A program made the position numbers and the translations under genes. From Ensifer sp. PDNC004 (GTDB lineage Bacteria; Pseudomonadota; Alphaproteobacteria; Rhizobiales; Rhizobiaceae): a stretch of 64,000 bases of DNA. The notes beneath the pieces were generated by a model. It was not told where the DNA came from. It searched no databases and was given only the letters and a program-made list of their open reading frames with translations. The stretch lies in the NCBI RefSeq assembly GCF_016919405.1, contig NZ_CP070352.1:1488001-1552000 (forward strand). The letters are read 5' to 3'. Below are positions 20,743-28,560 of the stretch, piece after piece. How positions within the stretch are numbered: the stretch's first letter is position 1; every line of letters begins with the position of its first letter.

Positions 20743-20762
20743 GGGCCGGCCTGATCCGGCCC
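20743..20762 (+). terminator. Hairpin after tdh
   Basis: GGGCCGG (20743-20749) and CCGGCCC (20756-20762) form a 7-bp stem around CCTGAT, 8 bases past the tdh stop. No clear U tract follows; likely a weak or factor-assisted terminator. Confidence 0.45.
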
Positions 20763-20810
20763 GGTCGACCCCATCCGAGAAAAATTGTCTTTTGTCACTA
20801 GAACTAAGAA

Positions 20811-20823
20811 TGCGTTTTATGCA
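20811..20823. promoter_or_regulatory. Possible LysR T-N11-A box
   Basis: TGCGTTTTATGCA has the T-N11-A form with inner dyad TGC/GCA and lies 40 bases upstream of the LysR gene at 20863. It is a short motif that can occur by chance; support is position only. Confidence 0.3.
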
Positions 20824-20862
20824 CTATTGATCGTCAACCATGCAGGGAGCGCATGATAGCCG

Positions 20863-21858
20863 ATGGAAGTACGCGATCTCGAGGCCTTTCTCGCCGTTAT
20901 GTCGACGGGCAGCATCACAGGTGCTGCCCGCCTGCTCGACCGCTCGCAGTCGCAGGTGACGCGCCTGATCCAGGACCTGGAGACGTCGCTCGGTTTTGCG
21001 CTGTTCGAGCGGAATGGCCCGAGGATCGCGCCGACCGACAAGGGCATTGCCTTCCATGAGGATGCGGAGCGTTTTGTCAGCGGCATCGGGCACCTGCGCA
21101 ATCGCGCCAAGGCAATCGCCGGCAAGGAACCCGAGCCGATCGAGATCGCCGCAACGCCGGCCTTTGCCAGCGGCATCATCCCGATCGCACTTGCCGAACT
21201 GCCGGAACATCTGCTGCCCCACACGATCAATCTGCGCAGCATGCCGGCCGAGGCGGCCGTGCAGTCGGTGTTCGCGCGCACGGCCGATTTCTGCGTGACC
21301 TCGCTGCCGGCCGATCAGCCGGGCCTGGAGGTGCAAGGCTTCTTCGAAGGGCGCTGCGTCGCCGCCGTTGCGCCGCACGATCCGCTGGCGGCGAAAGACG
21401 TGATCTCGATCGCCGATCTCGCCGGGCGCACGCTCGTCACCATGTCCAATCCGTTTCGGCTGCGCCACAGCGTCGATGAAGTGCTCGATGCAGCCGGCGT
21501 GCGTCCCAATCGCATCATCGCGACCAACGCGGCGCAAAACGCTGTGCAAGTCGCATCGCTCGGCCTTGGCGTGGCGATCATCGAGCCGGCGACCGCCTAT
21601 GGCCTGCAATCGGCGCCCATCGTCGTTCGGCCTCTCGACGTCGAGATCCCCTTCCTGTGGGCGATCCTGTCGGCCGGCTCGCGCCCGCTTTCGGCCGGCG
21701 TCCGGGAACTCATTCAACGGATAGCGCGGATCGCGTCGGAGCGGATGCCGGATCTCATCGTGCACGATCCCAAGCAGATGGCGCGTATCGCCGAAAGAAG
21801 CTTTGCCGGCAGGAACGCCGGCAATGGTGCGCTGCCGGACAACCCGGCGGCGAAATAA
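20863..21858 (+). CDS. LysR-family regulator upstream of ABC cassette 2
   Basis: A 331-residue LTTR: HTH at residues ~1-60 (M-E-V-R-D-L-E-A-F-L-A-V-M-S-T-G-S-I-T-G-A-A, D-R-S-Q-S-Q-V-T-R-L-I-Q-D-L-E) and a LysR substrate domain. The end is about 30 residues longer than usual, with a polar tail. It is read in the same direction as the SBP gene 63 bases downstream, unlike the divergent LysR at 12023, so it may share a transcript with cassette 2 while controlling either cassette. Confidence 0.9.
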   Translation: MEVRDLEAFLAVMSTGSITGAARLLDRSQSQVTRLIQDLETSLGFALFERNGPRIAPTDKGIAFHEDAERFVSGIGHLRNRAKAIAGKEPEPIEIAATPAFASGIIPIALAELPEHLLPHTINLRSMPAEAAVQSVFARTADFCVTSLPADQPGLEVQGFFEGRCVAAVAPHDPLAAKDVISIADLAGRTLVTMSNPFRLRHSVDEVLDAAGVRPNRIIATNAAQNAVQVASLGLGVAIIEPATAYGLQSAPIVVRPLDVEIPFLWAILSAGSRPLSAGVRELIQRIARIASERMPDLIVHDPKQMARIAERSFAGRNAGNGALPDNPAAK

Positions 21859-21921
21859 AGGGGAGCAAAAAGCTCTGAACGCTCACATGGAAATTGAGCC
21901 TGCTAAAATGAGGAGAACGAG

Positions 21922-23022
21922 ATGAACAATTTTGACGTTACCCGCCGATCGGCCATGAAGCTGTTGGTAGCCGGGGCGGGGGTGCTCGCGGCACCTTCGA
22001 TCATCCGCCCGGCCTTCGCCCAGAGCAAGGTCGTGAACATCACGACCTACGACAAGTTCGTACCGCAGTCCTTCATCGACCAGTTCCAGAAGGATACCGG
22101 CATCGAGGTGCGCATCCGCCTGACCGACGACCAGGGTAAGCAGTACAACCTCTTGACCGCCGAGGGTGCCGCACCTTCCACCGATATCGTGACCGTCACC
22201 GGTCACCGTCTGTCGCAGTTCATGAAGTCGAACCTGCTCTCGACGCTCGACACCGGGCGGCTGAAGAACTGGGGCAAGCTCGCCGCCGCCTACAAGGGCG
22301 CGCCGCAGCTCACCGTCGACGGCAAGACCTTCGGCGTGCCGCTGCTTGCGGGCTTCGAGGGCCTCGTGCGCAACACCGAATACGCCAAGGCCTCCGACAG
22401 CTGGGAGATCATGTTCGACGAGGAAAACAAGAACCTGACGTCTTACATCGTCAGCGACTTCCTCTCGATCGTCATGCGCTACCAGGGCAACGACGGCGAC
22501 TACGTGACCTATGGCGACAAGCCCGATGTTGCGCAGGCCGCCACGAACCAGGCCCGCGACTTCCTCATTCAGCACAAGGACAAGGTCCGCAAATACTACG
22601 ACGCCGGCTCCGAGCTGCAGCAGATGTTCGTCAACGAGGACATCTATCTCGCGCAGGCCTGGTCGGGACCGGCCGCCAAGCTCGTCATGGACGGTCATCC
22701 GATCGAGATCTCGGTGCCGAAGGAAGGTACGTTCGGCTTCCTCTATTCGTTCAACATCGTCAACAACGCGCCGAACGCCGACGCCGCTTACACCTTCCTC
22801 GACGCCATCCTGTCGTCGCCGGAGATTGGTGCTGCGATGACCCGCCAGTCCGGCTTCTCGTCGGCCTTCGACGGCGTCGACAAGGTGCTTGACGACAAGG
22901 AGCGCGCCGCGCTGTCGCTGCCGCCCGAGCAGGTCGAACGCATCCAGTTCTTCAGCTCGGTCAACCGCGACATGAAGAACGAGATGATCGACAAGGCGAC
23001 CGCCGAGATCAAGTCGGCCTGA
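21922..23022 (+). CDS. ABC substrate-binding protein, PotD/PotF type (cassette 2)
   Basis: A 366-residue periplasmic binding protein with a Tat signal (T-R-R-S-A-M-K-L-L-V-A-G-A-G, cleavage after A-F-A near residue 33). It is paralogous to the SBP at 13240 over the full length, by eye about two thirds identical, with the same landmarks N-I-T-T-Y-D-K-F, A-Q-A-W-S-G-P-A-A-K-L and V-P-K-E-G-T. The same fold with divergent pocket loops suggests a related but distinct ligand. AGGAGAACG precedes the ATG. Confidence 0.93.
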   Translation: MNNFDVTRRSAMKLLVAGAGVLAAPSIIRPAFAQSKVVNITTYDKFVPQSFIDQFQKDTGIEVRIRLTDDQGKQYNLLTAEGAAPSTDIVTVTGHRLSQFMKSNLLSTLDTGRLKNWGKLAAAYKGAPQLTVDGKTFGVPLLAGFEGLVRNTEYAKASDSWEIMFDEENKNLTSYIVSDFLSIVMRYQGNDGDYVTYGDKPDVAQAATNQARDFLIQHKDKVRKYYDAGSELQQMFVNEDIYLAQAWSGPAAKLVMDGHPIEISVPKEGTFGFLYSFNIVNNAPNADAAYTFLDAILSSPEIGAAMTRQSGFSSAFDGVDKVLDDKERAALSLPPEQVERIQFFSSVNRDMKNEMIDKATAEIKSA

Positions 23023-23034
23023 CCTCTCGAAATC

Positions 23035-23062
23035 CGGGCGATCGGCTGAGGCCGGTCGCCCG
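23035..23062 (+). terminator. Intercistronic hairpin after SBP 2
   Basis: CGGGCGATCGGC (23035-23046) pairs with GCCGGTCGCCCG (23051-23062), one mismatch, loop TGAG, 12 bases after the SBP stop. It is followed by TC and seven A residues rather than T, so it is not a canonical terminator; it resembles the mRNA-stabilising or attenuating hairpins between SBP and permease genes. Confidence 0.65.
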
Positions 23063-23101
23063 TCAAAAAAATGGACTCTTCCAGAGCCGGGAACAAACAG
23101 A

Positions 23102-24082
23102 ATGCTGGATACGACAACACAACCGCCATCCGTCGGTTTGTCGACGATGCCGCGCTATGCCGGATGGATCGGCAGGGCGGCGCGCTCGGGGCTATACCGC
23201 CATACGATCGGACTGCTCGTCGAAAGCCGGCGCGTGCGTCTCGCCGTGCTCGCGGGCGTACCGCTTGTCTGGATCGCCATGCTGCACATCGGCCCGATCC
23301 TGCAGATGGCCAATATCAGCCTTCTTGCCAACTACCCGCCACAGCCGGACAAAAGCAGCGAATACACGCTTTCGAACTACGCGCTGTTCTTTTCCGACCG
23401 GCTCTATTTCCTGCCTTTCGTGCGCAGCCTGATTTTTGCAGCTGTTGTTACGATCTCGACGCTGGTGATCGTCTATCCCGTTGCCTATTACGTCGCGAAG
23501 ATCGTGCAGCCGAAGAACCGGATGCGGGCCCTGCTGCTGTTGCTCATCCCCTTCTGGGCAGGTGAGCTGATCCGCACCTTCTCGGTCATCATGCTGCTTG
23601 CCAATCGCGGGGCGCTGAACGTGCTGCTGCGCGAATTCGGCTTCATCGACCGGCCGATCCCGATGCTCTACACCTTCTTCTCGCTGAGCTTCGGCGTCAT
23701 CTACCTGCTCGCGCTCTACATGCTGCTGCCGCTCTACTCGGCGATCGAGAAGATCCCGACGCCGCTGATCCAGGCGGCGGCCGATCTCGGCGCCGGCCCC
23801 TTCCAGCGGTTCCGCCGGGTCATCCTGCCGCTATCGAAGGACGGCATCGTGTCGGGCTGCAGCCTCGTCTACCTGACGGCTGTCGGCGTGTTCGCCGCAC
23901 CGCTGCTGCTTGGCGGCCCGAACTCGGTCATCTTTCCCGAGGTCATCGCGACCCTCTTCCACGGGTCGAACGACAAATGGCCGGAGGGTGCTGCCTTCTC
24001 CATGATCATGCTCGTGGTGTCGCTGACAACCGTCGGGCTTTTCATGCGGGTCGTTGGCGGCCGCTCCGTTCGGCTGATGTGA
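23102..24082 (+). CDS. ABC transporter permease, PotB-like (cassette 2)
   Basis: A 326-residue permease with six predicted spans and EAA loop A-A-A-D-L-G-A-G-P-F-Q-R-F-R-R-V-I-L-P-L. It is the paralogue of the permease at 14458, with the same long N-terminal tail before L-A-G-V-P. It should pair with the next permease to form the channel for the SBP at 21922. The ATG at 23102 lies 8 bases after GGGAAC. Confidence 0.92.
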   Translation: MLDTTTQPPSVGLSTMPRYAGWIGRAARSGLYRHTIGLLVESRRVRLAVLAGVPLVWIAMLHIGPILQMANISLLANYPPQPDKSSEYTLSNYALFFSDRLYFLPFVRSLIFAAVVTISTLVIVYPVAYYVAKIVQPKNRMRALLLLLIPFWAGELIRTFSVIMLLANRGALNVLLREFGFIDRPIPMLYTFFSLSFGVIYLLALYMLLPLYSAIEKIPTPLIQAAADLGAGPFQRFRRVILPLSKDGIVSGCSLVYLTAVGVFAAPLLLGGPNSVIFPEVIATLFHGSNDKWPEGAAFSMIMLVVSLTTVGLFMRVVGGRSVRLM

Positions 24083-24092
24083 GGACGGAACG

Positions 24093-24884
24093 ATGCGAAC
24101 CTATTTCAACGACCTTCCGAAAACCGCGCTTGGCGCTTCCTACTGGATTTTCGCCGTCTATCTGGTCTTGCCATTGGCGCTGATGATGGCGATGAGCTTC
24201 AAGGATGCGAACTTCATCGCTTTCCCGATCGGCAACTGGACGCTGTCCTGGTACGGCAAGGTGATCCAGGACAAGCAGTTCCTCGAAGCCTCGCTCTATT
24301 CGATCGGCATCGCACTCGCCACTACGATTTCGGCGACGATCATCGGTGTGTGGATCGCACTGCTCGTTTCGGCGGAAAACATCTGGGGCAAGGCGATCAT
24401 CTTCGCGCTCGCCTGTCTTCCGGCCGTCGTGCCCGGGCTGATCAACGCGATCTCGATGCGCATTTTCATTCGCGCGGTCGACATTCCGACCGGAACCTTC
24501 GCGATCATCCTCGCCCATACGGTTCATGCGGTACCCTTCGTCGTCATCATGGTCTTGACGCGGCTGCGGTCGATGCCGGCCAATCTCGTCGACGCCGCGC
24601 GCGATCTCGGCGCCGATCCGTTCATCGCTTTCCTGCGCGTCACCATCCCCTATCTGATGCCGGCGCTCTTTGGCGGCATGATCTTCTGCGTGTTGACCAG
24701 CATCGACGACTTCGTCCGCACCTTCTTCCTCGGCGGCTACCAGCCGACCCTGCCCATGCTGATCTTCGCCAAGGTGCAAGGCGGCATGTCGCCGGAAATC
24801 AACGCCATGGCGACCATCGTGCTCGTCGTCACCACCGCCGTCGGCATCTATGCCGAGCATATCACCCGCCGTTCCAGGAGCTGA
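24093..24884 (+). CDS. ABC transporter permease, PotC-like (cassette 2)
   Basis: A 263-residue permease with six spans and EAA motif D-A-A-R-D-L-G-A-D-P-F-I-A-F-L-R-V-T-I-P-Y. Paralogue of 15444-16238. It starts 10 bases after the upstream permease and ends 4 bases before the ATPase start. Confidence 0.93.
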   Translation: MRTYFNDLPKTALGASYWIFAVYLVLPLALMMAMSFKDANFIAFPIGNWTLSWYGKVIQDKQFLEASLYSIGIALATTISATIIGVWIALLVSAENIWGKAIIFALACLPAVVPGLINAISMRIFIRAVDIPTGTFAIILAHTVHAVPFVVIMVLTRLRSMPANLVDAARDLGADPFIAFLRVTIPYLMPALFGGMIFCVLTSIDDFVRTFFLGGYQPTLPMLIFAKVQGGMSPEINAMATIVLVVTTAVGIYAEHITRRSRS

Positions 24885-24888
24885 CGCA

Positions 24889-25959
24889 ATGCAGCCTGTC
24901 GTCCATTTCAAGAACGTCAACAAGTCCTATGGGGCGCTGACCGCCGTCGATGATCTCGATCTTGCGATCGCGCCCGGTCAGTTCGTCACGCTGCTCGGCC
25001 CTTCCGGCTGCGGCAAGTCGACGACGCTGCGCATGCTCGGCGGCTTCGACAGTCCGACCTCGGGGGAAATCTACCTCGAGGGCAAGCCGATCTCGCACCT
25101 GCCGCCGAACAGGCGCAACGTCAATATCGTCTTCCAGGACTACGCGCTCTTTCCGCACCTCACGGTTGGCCGCAACATCGCCTTCGGGCTCGAACTGAAG
25201 GGCATGGAGAGTGCGGCGATCCACAAGCGGGTCAGCGACCTCCTTGCCCTCGTCTCCCTCCAGGACCATGCCGAACGCATGCCGGCGCAGCTTTCGGGCG
25301 GGCAGCGCCAGCGCGTGGCGCTGATGCGGGCGCTGGCGCCCGATCCGAACGTGTTGCTCCTCGACGAGCCGCTGTCGGCGCTCGATGCGAAGCTCCGCCA
25401 GCAGATGCAGATCGAGCTGAAGTCGATCCAGAAGAAGACCGGCAAGACCTTCATCTTCGTCACCCACGACCAGGAAGAAGCGCTCACCATGTCCGACGTC
25501 ATCGTCGTGATGAACAAGGGCAGGATCGAGCAGATGGGTGGTCCTGACGAACTCTACGCCCGGCCGCGCAGCCGCTTCGTCGCGAATTTCATCGGCCAGA
25601 GCAATTTTCTTGAAGGCACGGTCGCATCGGTTGCGGGCGGGATCGCCGCCGTCGAGTGGCGCGGCAATGTCGTGCATGCGGACGTGAACGGCACGTCGCC
25701 GATCCCGGGAGACGATGCCACTGTGGCGCTGCGTCCGGAGGCGGTGTTCTGCCTGTCGCGCAAGCCCGAGGACCGCCCGTCGATGAAAGGGCGCATCGAC
25801 CAGCGCGTCTTCAAGGGCGCCCACACGTCACTGACCGTGGTTCTCGACAATGGCAGCACCTTGGTGGCGCAGATCGATCCGGTGGCGCTTTCGCATATCG
25901 AAGGGGACGACGTCTGGGTGGGGTGGCGCGACCGCGATGCCGTCCTGCTGGCGAAGTGA
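24889..25959 (+). CDS. ABC transporter ATPase, PotA-like (cassette 2)
   Basis: A 356-residue ATPase with Walker A G-P-S-G-C-G-K-S-T, signature L-S-G-G-Q-R-Q-R-V-A, Walker B V-L-L-L-D-E-P-L-S-A-L-D, and a TOBE C-terminus. AGGAG at 24876-24880 sets the start at 24889; an earlier in-frame ATG at 24850 lies within the permease gene. Paralogue of the ATPase at 16238. Confidence 0.95.
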   Translation: MQPVVHFKNVNKSYGALTAVDDLDLAIAPGQFVTLLGPSGCGKSTTLRMLGGFDSPTSGEIYLEGKPISHLPPNRRNVNIVFQDYALFPHLTVGRNIAFGLELKGMESAAIHKRVSDLLALVSLQDHAERMPAQLSGGQRQRVALMRALAPDPNVLLLDEPLSALDAKLRQQMQIELKSIQKKTGKTFIFVTHDQEEALTMSDVIVVMNKGRIEQMGGPDELYARPRSRFVANFIGQSNFLEGTVASVAGGIAAVEWRGNVVHADVNGTSPIPGDDATVALRPEAVFCLSRKPEDRPSMKGRIDQRVFKGAHTSLTVVLDNGSTLVAQIDPVALSHIEGDDVWVGWRDRDAVLLAK

Positions 25960-25972
25960 AGGGAGATCGGGG

Positions 25973-27442
25973 ATGACCGACAGTCAAAAACAGCAACGGC
26001 TTGCCGCGCTCAATGCGAGGGTAAGGCAGGATCTGAGCTATCTCAACTATCCGCCGGCCAACTGGTCGAAGCCGGTGACGACGGCGGCGGGCGAGGACGT
26101 CAGCGATGTAGTCGTGATCGGCGGCGGCATGTGCGGGCTTGTTGCCTGGCATGCGCTCACGCGCGCCGGCATCGCCAATCTGCGCATCGTCGACCGCGCG
26201 CCCAAGGGGTTCGAGGGTCCTTGGGTCACCTATGCGCGCATGGAGACGCTGCGCTCGCCAAAAATCCTTCTCGGCCCGGCGCTTGGCGTTGCCTCGCTCA
26301 GTTTCCGCGCCTGGTTCACCGCGCTCCATGGTGAAGCGGAATGGGAGGAGCTCTTCCGCATCCCACGCCCGATGTGGATGGATTACCTGCGCTGGTATCG
26401 CGATGTCATGGACATCCCGGTCGAAAACGACACGCACGTCACCCGCGTCGTGCCGCGCGCCGATGGGCTGCTGGAACTCGAAATCGCCGGCGGAGCTAAG
26501 CCTGCGATCATCACCCGCAAGCTGGTGATGGCGACCGGCCGCGACGGGCTCGGCGAGCCGACCATTCCGGATTTCGTCAAGACCATGGAGCGGCATACCT
26601 CGTGGGCGCATTCGGCCGACGCGATCGACTTCGATCGCCTGAAGGGCAAACGCGTCGTCGTCATCGGCGTCGGCGCTTCGGCGGTCGACAATGCTGCAGA
26701 AGCGCTGGAGCAGGGGGCAGGGGAAGTCCGCCTTCTCGCCCGCCGCAAGGAGATGCCGACGGTCAACAAGCTGATGGGCATCGGCTCCTATGGCGTCACC
26801 GCAGGTTTTGCCGAGATTTCGCCGGAATGGCGCTGGCGGCTGATGGATTATGCGGCCAAGCAGCAGACGCCGGCACCGCACAATTCGACGCTGCGTGTCA
26901 GCCGGCATCCGAACGCCTACTTCCACTTCGATTGCGGTATCCGTTCGATGAAGGAGGAGGGCGGCGAGGTCGTCATCACCACCACGAACGGCCGCACCTT
27001 CCGCACCGATTTCGTCATCCTCGGCACCGGCTTCTCGATCGATCCGCTGAGCCGCAGCGAGCTTGCTCCCTATCAGGACCAGATTGCCTGCTGGGATGAC
27101 CGCTACGCGCCGCCGGCGGGCGAAGAGAACCCCGGGCTCGGCCGCTTCCCGTGGCTGAACGGAGACTTCTCCTTTACCGAGAAGGAGCCGGGAACGGCCC
27201 CGTGGCTGAAGGACATCCATTGCTTTAACTACGGCGCTTCCGTCAGTGTCGGCAAGGTCAGCGGTGACATTCCCGCCATCAGCGAGGGCGCCCTGTGGCT
27301 GGCGCGCGGGGTCGCGGCTTCGCTCTTCATTCGGGATGTCGACTACCACTGGGAAGCGCTGATCGCCTACGAAAAGCCGGAACTCGACGGGACCGAATGG
27401 GTGGATGCCGACGCGCCGATGCCGGCACAGAAGACGGCCTGA
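25973..27442 (+). CDS. Flavin monooxygenase-like NAD(P)/FAD-binding protein
   Basis: A 489-residue flavoprotein with two Rossmann motifs: FAD site G-G-G-M-C-G at residues 50-55 and a second dinucleotide site G-V-G-A-S-A-V-D-N-A-A. The overall order resembles FMO/Baeyer-Villiger-type enzymes, but the classical F-x-G-x-x-x-H-x-x-x-W fingerprint is altered to F-V-K-T-M-E-R-H-T-S-W, one residue out of register. It probably oxygenates or oxidises the imported compound or its product. AAGGGAGATC precedes ATG 25973, 14 bases after the ATPase stop, so it belongs to cassette 2's operon together with the CMD and AhpD-like genes. Confidence 0.8.
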   Translation: MTDSQKQQRLAALNARVRQDLSYLNYPPANWSKPVTTAAGEDVSDVVVIGGGMCGLVAWHALTRAGIANLRIVDRAPKGFEGPWVTYARMETLRSPKILLGPALGVASLSFRAWFTALHGEAEWEELFRIPRPMWMDYLRWYRDVMDIPVENDTHVTRVVPRADGLLELEIAGGAKPAIITRKLVMATGRDGLGEPTIPDFVKTMERHTSWAHSADAIDFDRLKGKRVVVIGVGASAVDNAAEALEQGAGEVRLLARRKEMPTVNKLMGIGSYGVTAGFAEISPEWRWRLMDYAAKQQTPAPHNSTLRVSRHPNAYFHFDCGIRSMKEEGGEVVITTTNGRTFRTDFVILGTGFSIDPLSRSELAPYQDQIACWDDRYAPPAGEENPGLGRFPWLNGDFSFTEKEPGTAPWLKDIHCFNYGASVSVGKVSGDIPAISEGALWLARGVAASLFIRDVDYHWEALIAYEKPELDGTEWVDADAPMPAQKTA

Positions 27443-27473
27443 ACCTCCCGCATTTCAGATGACAGGAAAATCA

Positions 27474-27980
27474 ATGACCGCTCCATCGACAAATGACGTG
27501 ATCGACACGGTTCTCGGGCTCGATCGCTTTCCGGACCTGCAGGCGCTGCGCGAACAAAGGGCGAAGCTGAAGCACTTGAGCCAGACGAGCTATCAGGCCG
27601 CACTTCGCCCTGCCGACCCACGCAACTTCTCCTATGCGCTCCGGGCAGCCCTTGCCGCGCGCATGGCGGCACTCTGGAAGTCCCAAGAACTCTCCGCGCA
27701 TTTCCGGGCCTTGCTTGAACGCGAGGAGGAGGCCGCCGCCCTGGTGTCGGTTGCCGATCCCGGCAACAGCACCGAAGCTGCCGATCCGCGCCTTCGGGCG
27801 ATCCTCGCCCATGTCGATCTGGTCACGCTTTCGCCGAAGGAGGCGACGCGCGCCAATGTCGAGAAGCTGCTGGCCGCAGGCCTCGACGACCGGGACATCG
27901 TCACGCTCGCCGGCCTGATCGCCTTCGTGAACTATCAGGTGCTGGTGGTGGCCGGCCTAAAGATGCTGAGGGATAATTGA
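27474..27980 (+). CDS. CMD-domain protein, Avi_7170-like, no cysteine
   Basis: A 168-residue protein with the pattern D-V-I-D-T-V-L-G-L ... L-R-E-Q-R ... A-D-P-R-N-F-S-Y-A-L-R-A-A-L-A-A, which I recognise as the 'CMD domain protein, Avi_7170 family' type. The fold belongs to the carboxymuconolactone decarboxylase/AhpD superfamily, yet no cysteine occurs anywhere in the chain, so it cannot carry the AhpD C-x-x-C chemistry itself. It is one base from the AhpD-like gene that does carry it; the two probably form a hetero-complex. ATG 27474 follows CAGGAAAA; 27459 is an alternative. Confidence 0.78.
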   Translation: MTAPSTNDVIDTVLGLDRFPDLQALREQRAKLKHLSQTSYQAALRPADPRNFSYALRAALAARMAALWKSQELSAHFRALLEREEEAAALVSVADPGNSTEAADPRLRAILAHVDLVTLSPKEATRANVEKLLAAGLDDRDIVTLAGLIAFVNYQVLVVAGLKMLRDN

Positions 27981-27981
27981 G

Positions 27982-28560
27982 ATGTCGCAAGCCGTGCACG
28001 AATTCACCGTCGAAGCGCTCGACTGGAAGCCCTATGTCAAGCCGGTCGACGTCGAGACGGCGACGCCCGAACAGCTGGACGCACTGAAGATCACGCCGTC
28101 CAACAAGAAGATCTCGGACTATGTGCTGGTTCTCGCCAATGAGCCGGAAAGCTTGAAGGAGCGTACGCCGCTCTTCAACGACATCATGTATAGCGAGGGT
28201 GGGCTCTCGCGCGGTGGCCGGGAGATCGGCGCGCTTGCCGCATCCTTCGTCAATCGCTGCATCTATTGCGCCTCGGTGCATGCGGCGCGCTACATCCAGC
28301 TCGAAAAGCGGCCGGAGGTGGTCGACGAGATCTATGGCAGCGGCCTCGACGCGAACCTGCCGGAATTCGAGCAGGCGCTGTTCAATTTCGGCGTCGATCT
28401 CACGGCCCATCCCGACAATGTCGGCGCCTACCAGTTCTACCATCTGCGCGAGATCGGCCTCGACGACCTGCAGATCCTCGATCTCATCCATGCGGTCGCG
28501 ATCTTCGGTTGGGCCAACCGGCTGATGCATACCCTCGGCGAACCACACCGGCTGGATTGA
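27982..28560 (+). CDS. AhpD-like alkylhydroperoxidase-domain protein, Avi_7169-like
   Basis: A 192-residue protein with the AhpD catalytic set in exact register: Glu81, Cys93 and Cys96 (N-R-C-I-Y-C-A-S-V-H) and His100, spaced 12, 3 and 4 as in AhpD. The N-terminal H-E-F-T-V-E-A-L-D-W-K-P-Y-V resembles the 'alkylhydroperoxidase domain protein, Avi_7169 family', which occurs beside Avi_7170-type genes. It likely reduces a peroxide or handles a reactive intermediate made by the neighbouring flavoprotein. One base separates it from the CMD gene, and the MATE gene starts directly after its stop. Confidence 0.85.
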   Translation: MSQAVHEFTVEALDWKPYVKPVDVETATPEQLDALKITPSNKKISDYVLVLANEPESLKERTPLFNDIMYSEGGLSRGGREIGALAASFVNRCIYCASVHAARYIQLEKRPEVVDEIYGSGLDANLPEFEQALFNFGVDLTAHPDNVGAYQFYHLREIGLDDLQILDLIHAVAIFGWANRLMHTLGEPHRLD

